Numbered from the stretch's first letter, positions 25,486 to 34,683 are shown. The stretch: 64,000 nucleotides of DNA from Taibaiella koreensis (GCF_003545715.1 NZ_QVNU01000001.1:992001-1056000); one strand, 5' to 3'. Numbers and translations are program-made. The notes: generated by a model not told the origin, from the sequence alone.

Positions 25486-26568
25486 ATGTCACAGAACATT
25501 TTGCGCCTTTCGGCCGAGCAGCAATTTGCAGAAGAACTGGAAGAGCTGAAGAAACAGGATAAATTGAAAAGACCGGAGCGTTGGCAGTTGTCGCCGCAAG
25601 CCGTGGTGACCTACCTTACCGGTGGTAAGCTGGACAATGGTTTTACCGTGTCTCCGAAATATATTGGTAACCGCCGCCTTATGGAGATTGCCGTGGCTAC
25701 GCTCACTACCGACCGGGCCCTGCTCCTGTACGGGCTGCCGGGTACTGCTAAATCCTGGGTGTCGGAACACATGACCGCCGCCGTCTCAGGCGATTCTTCC
25801 ATGGTGATCCAGGGTACCGCCGGCACCAGTGAAGAATCGGTGCGCTACGGCTGGAACTATGCCCGTTTGCTGTCTGCCGGGCCGGTGCCGGATGCGATCG
25901 TGGAAACGCCGGTGATGCGTGGCATGAAGGAAGGCAAGATCGTCCGTATCGAAGAGCTTACCCGCATTGGTTCCGATGTGCAGGACACGCTGATCACGAT
26001 ACTGTCGGAAAAAATGTTGCCCATCCCGGAGTTGAACAGCCAGGTACAGGCAGTGAAGGGCTTTAACATAATTGCTACTGCAAACAACCGGGATAAGGGT
26101 GTGAACGACCTTTCCAGCGCGCTGAAGCGCCGGTTCAATACGGTGATCCTGCCCGTGCCCGATACCATGGAAGAAGAAGTGGAGATCGTACAACAGCGGG
26201 TAGCCAGCTATAGTAAAAGCATGGAGCTGCCGGTGGAAAAGCCTATCCTTGAAGAGATACGGCGCATTGTGACGGTCTTCCGCGAGCTGCGTAACGGCGT
26301 ATCTTCCGATGGCAAAACGAAGCTGAAATCGCCTTCAGGTACGCTGAGTACTGCAGAGGCGATATCGGTAATGAACAGCGGTCTTTCGCTGGCCTGCCAT
26401 TTCGGCGACGGTAGCCTTAAGGCCGATGATATCGCCAGCGGCCTTATCGGAGCCGTGATCAAGGATCCGGTGCAGGATAAGATCGTTTTCCAGGAATACA
26501 TGGAGACCGTATTGAAGCAGCGGGACGGCTGGAAGGATATATACCGTGCCTGTCGCGATATCGTTTAA
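25486..26568 (+). CDS. MoxR-type AAA+ ATPase
   Basis: A 360-residue AAA+ ATPase of the MoxR kind, which usually act as chaperone-like remodelling motors with VWA proteins. The P-loop is GLPGTAKS (83-90), where alanine replaces the usual second-last glycine of GxxxxGK[ST]. The Walker B region reads KIVRIEELTR (151-160), with two glutamates where DE is usual. Sensor 1 is in FNIIATANNRDKG (193-205), and arginines follow in SALKRRF (211-217). Lys and Ser of the P-loop are intact, so ATP binding is likely. The VWA gene of this cluster should encode its partner. Confidence 0.93.
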   Translation: MSQNILRLSAEQQFAEELEELKKQDKLKRPERWQLSPQAVVTYLTGGKLDNGFTVSPKYIGNRRLMEIAVATLTTDRALLLYGLPGTAKSWVSEHMTAAVSGDSSMVIQGTAGTSEESVRYGWNYARLLSAGPVPDAIVETPVMRGMKEGKIVRIEELTRIGSDVQDTLITILSEKMLPIPELNSQVQAVKGFNIIATANNRDKGVNDLSSALKRRFNTVILPVPDTMEEEVEIVQQRVASYSKSMELPVEKPILEEIRRIVTVFRELRNGVSSDGKTKLKSPSGTLSTAEAISVMNSGLSLACHFGDGSLKADDIASGLIGAVIKDPVQDKIVFQEYMETVLKQRDGWKDIYRACRDIV

Positions 26569-26609
26569 ACGGAAATCTGCCTTGATATTTACCTTGTAAA
26601 AATGAGAAC

Positions 26610-28838
26610 ATGCCCCTTCACTTACTTGGTATCCGTCATCATGGACCAGGCTCATCCCGGCATGTGCTGGATGCGCTGCATGACCTTAAGCCGGATATTA
26701 TACTGATAGAAGGGCCGCCCGAAGGCGAAGCAATGCTTTCCTGGGTAGCCCATCAGGATATGAAGCCTCCTGTGGCCTTGCTGGCCTATGTGCCCGATCA
26801 GCCGCAGCAGGCCGTCTTCTATCCTTTTACTTCCTTTTCTCCCGAATGGAATGCGATACGCTATGGCCTGGAGCATAAGATCCCGGTGCGTTTTATCGAT
26901 ATGCCGTTGGTGCATCAACTAGCTGGTGAAGCGCCTTCGGCCGGGGAAGAGGAGACGGTTCCCGAAGCAATCGCTGAAAAAGAAGAAGAACAGGATGTAG
27001 CTGCGATCCGCCGCAATCCCATTGCCTGGCTGGCCGATATTGCCGGTTTTGACGATGCGGAAGAATGGTGGGAGCAGCAATTTGAGATAGCACATCATGC
27101 AACCGGCGTATTTGATGCCGTCACCGAATCCATGACCGCGTTACGTGACCATCTTCTGCCCGAAAAAAGCCGGCGCGAGGTCATCAGAGAGGCCTTTATG
27201 CGGCGTGCCATCCGTACGGCGCAGAAGGAAATGTACGCCGATATTGTCGTGGTCTGCGGCGCCTGGCACGTGCCGGCGTTAAGCAATATGCCCGCGCAAA
27301 AAGAAGATGATGCTTTGCTGAAAGGCCTGCCCAAAATAAAAATAGAGACTACCTGGATCCCCTGGACCAATGACCGGCTGTCTTTTGAAAGCGGCTATGG
27401 CGCAGGCCTGGAATCGCCCGGCTGGTACCAGCATCACTGGACCCATCCCGAAGATAATGGCGCGGTATGGCTGGCGCATACGGCCAGGGTATTCCGGCGC
27501 AACCAGGTGGATGTTTCTGCTGCGCATATCATAGAAGCCGTACGGCTATCCCAGGCACTGGCTGCGCTTCGCGGGATAGCGCGACCCGGGCTTAAGGAAT
27601 TCAACGAAGCCACACAGGCAGTTATGTGCATGGGTGACAACATACCGATGCAATTGATACGGAAAGAGCTGATCGTAGGCCACGATATGGGCGCCGTACC
27701 CGAAGGCACTCCTCAGGTGCCGCTGCAACGGGACTTTGAGCAACAAGCCAAAAAGCTGCGGCTTAAGATCAGCAACGAGCCCAGAAGCCTTAAGCTTGAC
27801 CTGCGTGAAGACCAGGACCTGCAAAAGAGTGTGCTGCTACACCGGCTGCTGCTGCTGAACATAGGCTGGGGACAAACGCAGTATACCAGTGGGAAAGGCA
27901 CCTTCAAAGAAGAATGGACTTTATGCTGGTTCCCCGAGTTGACCATCCAACTACTGGAGAAGGCGCCCTGGGGCAATACGATCGGTTTTGCGGCCAATGC
28001 TTACCTGGAGCATGCTGCCGTGCAATGTACCCGCCTGGACGAGATCACCGGTCTGGTAAGTAAGGCGCTGCCTGCAGGGTTGCACAGCGGTATCCGTATG
28101 GCTATGAAGCGTATGGATGAGCTGGCGGCAGGTACTTCCGATACGAGCCTGCTGATGGGGGCCTTTATCCCGCTGGTAAAGCTAAGCCGCTACGGTAATG
28201 TACGCCGTACCGATCTTGAAACCGTGAACATTATCCTGCAATCGGTTTTCTATCGTATCACCGCAGGGCTGCCCATGACCTGCTTAGGTATCGATGAGGA
28301 GCAGGCAGCAGTATTGGCCGATAAGATCAGGGAAGTGAACCAGTCGGTGCTCCTACTGGACGACGCAGTGCTGAAGGATGCCTGGAAGGATACCGTCTTT
28401 GCGATCACAGGACAAACTCAGGCAGCGCCTGAAGTTCAGGGCTGCTGCTGCAAGATACTATACGATGCCGGAACGTTGGACGAAGCGGCGACGGCGCAGG
28501 CGTTCAGCCGGGCTTTGTCGCCGGGCAGCGAACCGGCTTTTGCCGCGCAATGGCTGGAAGGATTTCTCAAAGATGCGGCCACCGTGCTTATCCTGGACGA
28601 TAAGATCTGGCATATTGTTCATAGCTGGGTGCTTTCCCTGGACGGTGATCTGTTTGTTACGGTGCTGCCTTTGCTGCGCCGGACTTTCTCGGTCTACGGC
28701 AATGTCGAAAAAAGAAAGATTGCCGACAGGGCCCGTCATGCCGGAACCGGCGCTACGCATGTCTTGACTGTTGCCGGTTTCGACGAAGCACGCGCTGCAA
28801 GGATATTACCTGTATTGACCCGGTTGATGGGTCTGTAA
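26610..28838 (+). CDS. DUF5682-family protein with TraB/ChaN/EreA-like motifs
   Basis: A 742-residue cytoplasmic protein without signal peptide, assigned to DUF5682 by its opening LLGIRHHGPGSSRHV and its context. Three motifs recall the TIKI/TraB, ChaN and erythromycin-esterase superfamily: histidines H10-H11 (GIRHHGPG), E34 in KPDIILIEGPPEGE, and H220 in DIVVVCGAWHVPAL; these could form a metal or acid/base site. A charged linker (about 105-135) and a large helical C-terminal half follow. It lies 41 bases after the MoxR gene and 12 bases before the VWA gene. Enzymatic activity is my inference, not known. Confidence 0.75.
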   Translation: MPLHLLGIRHHGPGSSRHVLDALHDLKPDIILIEGPPEGEAMLSWVAHQDMKPPVALLAYVPDQPQQAVFYPFTSFSPEWNAIRYGLEHKIPVRFIDMPLVHQLAGEAPSAGEEETVPEAIAEKEEEQDVAAIRRNPIAWLADIAGFDDAEEWWEQQFEIAHHATGVFDAVTESMTALRDHLLPEKSRREVIREAFMRRAIRTAQKEMYADIVVVCGAWHVPALSNMPAQKEDDALLKGLPKIKIETTWIPWTNDRLSFESGYGAGLESPGWYQHHWTHPEDNGAVWLAHTARVFRRNQVDVSAAHIIEAVRLSQALAALRGIARPGLKEFNEATQAVMCMGDNIPMQLIRKELIVGHDMGAVPEGTPQVPLQRDFEQQAKKLRLKISNEPRSLKLDLREDQDLQKSVLLHRLLLLNIGWGQTQYTSGKGTFKEEWTLCWFPELTIQLLEKAPWGNTIGFAANAYLEHAAVQCTRLDEITGLVSKALPAGLHSGIRMAMKRMDELAAGTSDTSLLMGAFIPLVKLSRYGNVRRTDLETVNIILQSVFYRITAGLPMTCLGIDEEQAAVLADKIREVNQSVLLLDDAVLKDAWKDTVFAITGQTQAAPEVQGCCCKILYDAGTLDEAATAQAFSRALSPGSEPAFAAQWLEGFLKDAATVLILDDKIWHIVHSWVLSLDGDLFVTVLPLLRRTFSVYGNVEKRKIADRARHAGTGATHVLTVAGFDEARAARILPVLTRLMGL

Positions 28839-28850
28839 AACAATTAGAAT

Positions 28851-29981
28851 ATGGAACAAGATGCCATAAAACGCTGGCGGCTGATATTGGGTAAAGAAAC
28901 GCACGAAGAGTTGTCCTGTTCGCTGAGTAAGGAAGAAACAGGCATCGATAAAACACTTGAAGCCTTGTACAATGCCGGTAAGAAAGGCGGCCTGGGGCCC
29001 TCTTCTCCCAATGTCGCCCGCTGGCTGGGCGATGTGCGGGAGTATTTCCCGGCCTCCGTAGTAAAGGTGATCCAGCAGGATGCCCTGAACCGCCTCAACC
29101 TTACGGCGATGCTTACCGAGCCCGAAATGCTCGAAACAGTGGTGCCCGATGTGCACCTGGTAGCCAACCTGATGACGCTGGGGAAAATGATACCGGAGAA
29201 AACAAAGGCTACTGCCCGGCAGGTGGTCAGGACGGTAGTTGACGAGCTTATCAGAAAGCTTTCGGGCCCCACACAACAGGCCATCGCTGGGACGCTGAAC
29301 CGCTCTGTCCGTAACCTCAGGCCCCGTCACAACGAGATCAACTGGAGCGAGACTATCCGCCGGAACCTGAAGCACTACCAGTCAGAATATAACACTATCA
29401 TTCCCGAAACAAGGGTTGGTTTCGGCCGCAAGCGGAAAGCCATGAAAGATGTGGTGCTGTGTATCGATCAAAGCGGATCGATGGGCTCTTCAGTTATCTA
29501 TTCGGGCATATTTGGCGCTGTAATGGCTTCTATTCCTGCGATACAGACCCGCATGGTGGTATTCGATACCGCCGTAGCCGATCTTACCGAGGAGCTGGAC
29601 GATCCTGTGGACCTGCTATTCGGCGTACAACTGGGTGGTGGTACCGACATTCATAAAGCCCTCAGCTATTGCCAGCAGCTCATCAGCCGTCCGCTGGATA
29701 CCGTGCTTGTACTCATTACCGATCTGTACGAAGGCGGTAACCAGGAAGAGATGCGCAAAAAGGCTCTGGAGCTGGTCAACAGCGGGGTACAGATCGTTAC
29801 CCTGCTGGCCTTGAATGATGACGGTGCGCCGGCTTATGATCACGGTAACGCCGCTTTCCTGGCAGGGATCGGAGTCCCGGTCTTTGCCTGTACGCCCGAT
29901 AAATTTCCTGATCTGATGGCCGCTGCTTTGAGTAAACAGGATATTGCCGGATGGGCAGGCCGTAACGATATCAAGCTGTAA
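28851..29981 (+). CDS. VWA-domain protein, MoxR partner
   Basis: A 376-residue protein. A helical N-terminal region (about 1-195) precedes a von Willebrand factor A domain (about 200-370) with a complete metal-ion-dependent adhesion site: D206, S208 and S210 (CIDQSGSMG), T265 (GGGTDIHKA) and D291 (LITDLYEGG). No signal peptide or membrane helix, so it acts in the cytoplasm. MoxR and VWA proteins typically form a motor/adaptor pair. Last gene of the five-gene cluster. Confidence 0.92.
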   Translation: MEQDAIKRWRLILGKETHEELSCSLSKEETGIDKTLEALYNAGKKGGLGPSSPNVARWLGDVREYFPASVVKVIQQDALNRLNLTAMLTEPEMLETVVPDVHLVANLMTLGKMIPEKTKATARQVVRTVVDELIRKLSGPTQQAIAGTLNRSVRNLRPRHNEINWSETIRRNLKHYQSEYNTIIPETRVGFGRKRKAMKDVVLCIDQSGSMGSSVIYSGIFGAVMASIPAIQTRMVVFDTAVADLTEELDDPVDLLFGVQLGGGTDIHKALSYCQQLISRPLDTVLVLITDLYEGGNQEEMRKKALELVNSGVQIVTLLALNDDGAPAYDHGNAAFLAGIGVPVFACTPDKFPDLMAAALSKQDIAGWAGRNDIKL

Positions 29982-30048
29982 GCATATTTTGTCGCAGAAG
30001 ACCCTTAATTCGTCGCGGGAGTACCACCGGACATAGTATTACCGGTCG

Positions 30049-30056
30049 TAATTTTG
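30049..30056 (+). promoter_or_regulatory. -7 element before the DUF1905 gene
   Basis: TAATTTTG matches TAnnTTTG and lies 39 bases before the ATG at 30096; a -33 box is not clear. Confidence 0.45.
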
Positions 30057-30095
30057 GACAGGTGTTTTTAATAACTTTTGAAAATATCGATCCAT

Positions 30096-30404
30096 ATGAA
30101 TACCATAACATCAAGTGCCAGACCTGTTAGGCCCTTAGACCGTAAATTCAACGCGGTACTGCAAAAAAGCGAGAGCAAAGCTGGTTGGACCTACCTGGTA
30201 TGGCCCGATTCTGCTGCGTTTTTTGGTACCCGTGGCCTGGTCAAGGTGAAAGGAACCATCAATGGTCAGCCCTTTGAGAGTGCCTTCATGGCGCTGGGCG
30301 ACGGACGCCACAAGCTGCCGGTAAAGACGGCGCTGCGCCAATTGATCGGTAAAGAAGCTGGCGATACGGTTACCGTACACCTCCGGGGACGCATCGGCCG
30401 GTGA
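30096..30404 (+). CDS. DUF1905-domain protein
   Basis: A 102-residue protein made almost entirely of a DUF1905 beta-barrel: [79 protein letters not shown] is split over its length. Function of the family is unknown. The ATG at 30096 is preferred over a TTG at 30078. Stands alone between the VWA gene and a leftward Crp/Fnr gene. Confidence 0.8.
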   Translation: MNTITSSARPVRPLDRKFNAVLQKSESKAGWTYLVWPDSAAFFGTRGLVKVKGTINGQPFESAFMALGDGRHKLPVKTALRQLIGKEAGDTVTVHLRGRIGR

Positions 30405-30452
30405 TCCATTTTCCCTGAGGACAATAAGGCACAAGGGCACTCTATTCCGGTA

Positions 30453-31037
30453 TTATTGCTCCTTTCTCAGTACCTGTGTGCGTACCGTATTGAAAAATTC
30501 AGGTGTCATGCCTAGGAAGGAAGCAATATATTTCTGTGGGATACGCCGGTCAAACTCGGGGTAAGTCTGCCTGAAGCTTCGGTAGCGTTCTTCGGCAGTC
30601 AACTGGTGCGCCTGCAGCAGGCGGTCCTGGTATACGGCTACGGAACGCTGGAACAGCTTCCGGTAAAAATGTTCCATACGGGGAACGGCTTTCAGAAAGG
30701 TCTCCAGCTGCTCGTCCCTGATAAGAAATACTTCCGAGTGCTCCAGCGCCATGATCTCATAGCGGCTGGGGCGTTTAAACATCCGGCTAGCAAGGTCGGA
30801 TATCCACCAATCTTCGATGCCAAAATATACCGTGTGCTCTATGTCTTCCGTGTCGGTAAAAAATGTGCGGAAGCTGCCTTTGTTGATATAGGCCTCATAG
30901 TCGCACAGCTCACCGCATTTCACAAGATGCATTCTTTTCTTTATCTTCTTTACTTCCAGCAAGGAACAGAAATAGGCGGCCTCGTCGGGGCTTAAGATAA
31001 CCTGTTTGGCAATGTTACCGAGTATACCTTCGAACAT
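30453..31037 (-). CDS. Crp/Fnr-family transcriptional regulator
   Basis: A 194-residue regulator from the ATG at 31037 (a longer start at 31058 is possible). The cyclic-nucleotide-binding-like roll spans about residues 20-115 (KKRMHLVKCGELCDYEAYINKGSF, VYFGIEDWWISDL), followed by the dimer helix (LQRSVAVYQDRLLQAHQLTAEERY region) and a C-terminal HTH (IPQKYIASFLGMTPEFFNTVRTQVL). Divergent from the SphA-like/EamA gene pair with a short shared intergenic region, a layout that suggests it controls them. Confidence 0.88.
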   Translation of the reverse strand: MFEGILGNIAKQVILSPDEAAYFCSLLEVKKIKKRMHLVKCGELCDYEAYINKGSFRTFFTDTEDIEHTVYFGIEDWWISDLASRMFKRPSRYEIMALEHSEVFLIRDEQLETFLKAVPRMEHFYRKLFQRSVAVYQDRLLQAHQLTAEERYRSFRQTYPEFDRRIPQKYIASFLGMTPEFFNTVRTQVLRKEQ

Positions 31038-31125
31038 AAGGATATATAGCAGGGACAAATCTAAAGGTACCTTAATTTTTCCGGCTACAAGCCGCCGGTA
31101 ATTTTACAGCCTTAAACGATCGCCT

Positions 31126-32073
31126 ATGTTTCTTTGCCGACGAGTCGCCATCCTGATGCTGCTCCTTCTTTCTGCCGGTTTTGCTCCTGCCCAGGATCCG
31201 TCTTTGCCGGCAACCAACCTGGGTATGGCCAATATACAGGACGGTTTTTCGCCCGGTCCGGGATGGTACTACCTGCATTATATACAACTCTACCAGCCCA
31301 GGCGCGTGGCCGATGCTTATGGGAATAGCCTGCCGGGCGCCGTACGGGTGAGTTCATTATTGGCTATGCACCAGCTGATCCATGAAACAAAGATAAAAGT
31401 AGCGGGAGGAAATTTGGCTTTCAGCCTGCTGCTTCCTCTGGTAAAGCTCACCGCAACAGGCGATGGAAAGAGTGTACTGCCTTCAGTTAACCCGGGTGTT
31501 GCCGGCGGTCTCATCTTCGGCCCTGTGATCCAATGGTCAAACAAAAGGTTGCTGGGATTGCCTTATGCGCATCGTGCGGAGATCGATCTCAGTGTGCCGC
31601 TGGCCAGCTACAACATCCGTTACGATATTAATCCTTCCTCCAGGTTATACACCATTACGGCCTATTATGCTTTTACGCTATGGCTGACGAAAGGGCTCAG
31701 CATAAGCAACCGTCACAACATCAATTATAATTCTGACAGGATCGGTACCGGCGAGCGCCCGGGTATGTTCTATAATGTCAATTTCTCGGTTGAGCAGCAA
31801 TTGTTCAAAGGTTTCTGTGCGGCCATTACCGGCTACTACCTCACGCAGCTGGGGCAAGATGCCTATCATGGCGATACCCATTACTATCAAGAAACTTACC
31901 AGGTAGCAGATACCCGGGAAAGGGTCCTGGGCCTGGGTCCTGGCGTCAGCTACGTTTTTCCGGGAGGATTGGCGGCTGAGCTGAAGGTATTCCTTGAAAC
32001 TGCAGCCAGGAACCGGCAGGAAGGTGCGAGGCCAACCTTAAAGCTTGCTTACCAGTTAAACCGTCGATCATGA
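31126..32073 (+). CDS. Outer-membrane protein, SphA/phenol-MetA-pathway-like
   Basis: A 315-residue exported protein: signal peptide VAILMLLLLSAGFAPAQ, then a region rich in amphipathic beta strands, beginning NLGMANIQDGFSPGPGWYYLHYIQLYQP, with FGPVIQWSNKRLLG and LGLGPGVSYVFPGG. This matches the transporter-like barrel family annotated as a putative MetA pathway of phenol degradation protein. Real substrates are unknown. Its stop overlaps the start of the EamA transporter gene by 4 bases, indicating joint translation. Confidence 0.75.
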   Translation: MFLCRRVAILMLLLLSAGFAPAQDPSLPATNLGMANIQDGFSPGPGWYYLHYIQLYQPRRVADAYGNSLPGAVRVSSLLAMHQLIHETKIKVAGGNLAFSLLLPLVKLTATGDGKSVLPSVNPGVAGGLIFGPVIQWSNKRLLGLPYAHRAEIDLSVPLASYNIRYDINPSSRLYTITAYYAFTLWLTKGLSISNRHNINYNSDRIGTGERPGMFYNVNFSVEQQLFKGFCAAITGYYLTQLGQDAYHGDTHYYQETYQVADTRERVLGLGPGVSYVFPGGLAAELKVFLETAARNRQEGARPTLKLAYQLNRRS

Positions 32074-32966
32074 AAAAGGAATTCCTGACCGGTATATTAC
32101 TTGTTGTTGCCGGTGCTATATGTTTTGGATCGCTCAGTACGGTCGTTAGCCTGGCCAGGAAAGAGGGCTACGATGTGCCTTCGATCACTTTTGCGCAGGT
32201 ATTATTAGGATTTCTGGTCCTGGTCCTGCTCAATCTTTTACCACGACCTGCTAAGGGACCGTCAAATACTTTTTCGGGAAAGGATATCCTGAAGGTGATG
32301 CTGCACGGCGTATGCGTAGGACTGATCAGCACCTTTTATATTCTTTCTGTCCGTTACGGTTCGGCAGCAGTCAGCATTGTGCTGCTGGCACAATCAGTAT
32401 GGATGAGCATCGTGCTGGAAGCTGTGCCGGCGCGTACTTTTCCCTCGCTGAAGAAGATAGTGGCAGCCGTGGTTATCCTCGCCGGCACTTTGCTGGCCAC
32501 CAATGTGCTGTTTCGCAGCAGTGTTTCCATTGCTCCGGCAGGCATGGTCTATGGCTTGCTGGCAGCCGTTGCCAATACGGCTTCTATTTATTGCTCGGGC
32601 CGTATTGTTACCGGTAAAGCGCCTTTGCGCCGGACTTTATACCTGGGTATGGGTTGCCTGCTGGTTGTTTCGCTGGTTTGGGGACCGGCCTTGCTGCGGC
32701 ATTTCGACAGCAGCATCTTATGGAGCTGGGGTTGGGCCCTTGCATTAGTCGGTATGGTATTGCCAACCTTGCTCTATATCAAAGGCATGCCAGTGATCGG
32801 CATAGGCTTAAGCGCTATCGTTACCTGCCTGCAGATACCGGTATCGGCGCTGCTGGCCTTTATTGTGCTGGGTGAGCCGGTGAGCGGGTATCAGTGGTTG
32901 GGTTTGCTGCTTATTGCCGGTTCCATCATAGGTATGCATATGCCATGGAAAATTGCAGGGCGGTAG
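32070..32966 (+). CDS. EamA-family (DMT) transporter
   Basis: A 298-residue inner-membrane protein with ten hydrophobic segments arranged as two EamA repeats (MKKEFLTGILLVVAGAICFG onward; second repeat from about residue 150, MVYGLLAAVANTASIYCSG). Conserved ends such as VGMVLPTLLYIKGMPVIG and VLGEPVSGYQWLGLLLI are family-typical. DMT exporters move amino acids or other metabolites; substrate not predictable. Coupled to the upstream outer-membrane protein gene. Confidence 0.9.
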   Translation: MKKEFLTGILLVVAGAICFGSLSTVVSLARKEGYDVPSITFAQVLLGFLVLVLLNLLPRPAKGPSNTFSGKDILKVMLHGVCVGLISTFYILSVRYGSAAVSIVLLAQSVWMSIVLEAVPARTFPSLKKIVAAVVILAGTLLATNVLFRSSVSIAPAGMVYGLLAAVANTASIYCSGRIVTGKAPLRRTLYLGMGCLLVVSLVWGPALLRHFDSSILWSWGWALALVGMVLPTLLYIKGMPVIGIGLSAIVTCLQIPVSALLAFIVLGEPVSGYQWLGLLLIAGSIIGMHMPWKIAGR

Positions 32967-33044
32967 CATTGTGGTGCCGGTATGAAGCCTGTACCCGGAG
33001 AAAATTCCGGGAAAACCGGTAGCAGGCAGAAAAGGCCGCAGCGG

Positions 33045-33052
33045 TATCTTTG
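33045..33052 (+). promoter_or_regulatory. -7 element before the 242-residue unknown gene
   Basis: TATCTTTG matches TAnnTTTG, 34 bases before the ATG at 33087. Confidence 0.45.
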
Positions 33053-33086
33053 CTGTTTAACCGGGCATCTTCTTCAACCTTTCTTT

Positions 33087-33815
33087 ATGAAATATGCGAT
33101 CACTATCTTGATAACGCTGATCACAGCGCAGGCTTACGGACAGCCGGTCCTGGTCCCTGGTGCACATATTGTGGATCTCCAATGGGCGAAGGAAGGAGCG
33201 CAGCAAATGACGTGGTATGCGCTCAGGGATACCCTTCGCATGGAGATCGGTAGCGTCCGCAACCAGATCATCCGGGAGAGGGGAACCCTGATCTCTGTGA
33301 CACAGGTTCATCTTAAAAAGACAGCGGCAACCTGGGTAGATACCTCTATAGCGCTGTGGCCTGCACTTAAACCCGTTTATCATGCTTCCTATAATGCTCA
33401 GCGGGATATGGTATTGCATTTCGGCCCTGTGATCACCGGTTTCTATTATGATAAGATAAAGCCGGATACCCAGGATATCAACGAAAGGGTAAGCTCGCCT
33501 TATTTTGACAGCAACCTTTATCCCCAGCTATTGGCATGGCTTCCGTTAAAAGAAGGCTACCGGCAAACGTTGGCTGTTTATGATTACAACAGCGCAGTAT
33601 CCGGTCTCACGGAGGTTCATATTGTGGAAGTAAGTAGCAGCACCTATAGCTCCGCGCGGTCGGGAATAAGACCGGTATGGATTGTGAAAGTCAACGACAA
33701 TATAGGGGGTAGCGACAATACCAGCAGTTACTTTTTTGATAAAGCCGACCGGAAGCTATGGCAGCAGGAGATCAGCGCCGGTGAGCGTAAAATGCTGATG
33801 GTAGCCGTGGAATAA
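33087..33815 (+). CDS. Unknown exported protein (242 residues)
   Basis: From the ATG at 33087 the protein has a clear signal peptide (MKYAITILITLITAQAYGQ). The mature part resembles DUF3108-type periplasmic beta proteins in style (LWPALKPVYHASYNAQRDMVLHFG, YPQLLAWLPLKEGYRQTLAVYDYN, WIVKVNDN) but I do not claim the family. No catalytic motif. The frame is open back to 32982, but those codons lack a signal peptide and lie upstream of the -7 box. Confidence 0.65.
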   Translation: MKYAITILITLITAQAYGQPVLVPGAHIVDLQWAKEGAQQMTWYALRDTLRMEIGSVRNQIIRERGTLISVTQVHLKKTAATWVDTSIALWPALKPVYHASYNAQRDMVLHFGPVITGFYYDKIKPDTQDINERVSSPYFDSNLYPQLLAWLPLKEGYRQTLAVYDYNSAVSGLTEVHIVEVSSSTYSSARSGIRPVWIVKVNDNIGGSDNTSSYFFDKADRKLWQQEISAGERKMLMVAVE

Positions 33816-33898
33816 TGATGGATGAGAACGGTTGCCTGTTTGCATGAGAGAGAGTGGCGTTGTGTCGTTAACTTTACATCATCCAAATCAAATTGAAT

Positions 33899-34639
33899 AT
33901 GGCAGCCAATCTGGAAAAGAGGGTGCAATGGCTCACCGCTTATGTAGTCTTTATTACAGCCTTGTGTGGCTATCTCGTTTTTAGCTCGTATAAAAACGCC
34001 GGCAAGCGGGAAAACCTGGATGAGCTTACCGTAAAGCGGATCAATATTGTAGATGAAAGCGGTAAGCTGCTACGGCTCGTGATCAGCAACGAAACGCGGC
34101 AGCATCCTGGCCGGTCGGCGGGAGTGCAAATGCCCAAAAGAGAACGTCCTGCCGGCTTGCTTTTTTTCAATGACGACGGCGATGAATGTGGTGGCCTGAC
34201 CTATTATGTAAGCAGGGAAAAGAATAGTGTTTCTGCCGGTACTTTACTTACCATGGATCAATACCATAACGACCAGGTTGTACACCTGATGAATGACGAG
34301 GCGTACGATAGTAGTGGTAAGGCTACCTGGATACGCCGGGGGCTGGCTGTTAATGATATTCCTATAGGACTTGAACTGACAGAGACCATGAAAAAGTATG
34401 AAACGCTGAAGCAGATCGCCGATCCTAAAGTACGTGAGGAAAAAATCCGGCAGCTGAGGCGGGAAGAAGGAGGGCGTAATCGTCTGTTCGTCGGTCGTAA
34501 CGACCTGGACGAATACGGCTTGTTCCTGATGGACAGCGCAGGCAGCTGCCGCTTTAAGATCTTTATCGATGCTTCCGGTAGTCCCAAAATGCAAACGATG
34601 GACGCAAGCGGAAAAAGCCTGAACCTGCCCCTACGGTAA
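33899..34639 (+). CDS. Unknown membrane-anchored protein (246 residues)
   Basis: An N-terminal membrane helix (VQWLTAYVVFITALCGYLVFSSY, about residues 9-31) is followed by a soluble part with an EKREN-like charged linker and repeated short strand units (INIVDESGKLLRLVISN, YGLFLMDSAGSCRFKIFIDASGSPKMQTMDASG). The opening of the soluble part looks like a small beta-propeller or sandwich. No family recognised. ATG at 33899; convergent with dnaE2. Confidence 0.6.
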   Translation: MAANLEKRVQWLTAYVVFITALCGYLVFSSYKNAGKRENLDELTVKRINIVDESGKLLRLVISNETRQHPGRSAGVQMPKRERPAGLLFFNDDGDECGGLTYYVSREKNSVSAGTLLTMDQYHNDQVVHLMNDEAYDSSGKATWIRRGLAVNDIPIGLELTETMKKYETLKQIADPKVREEKIRQLRREEGGRNRLFVGRNDLDEYGLFLMDSAGSCRFKIFIDASGSPKMQTMDASGKSLNLPLR

Positions 34640-34683
34640 ATCCATCTCATTACGGGCTTGCTGTCGCTTCTGTTTCGTGCGTG

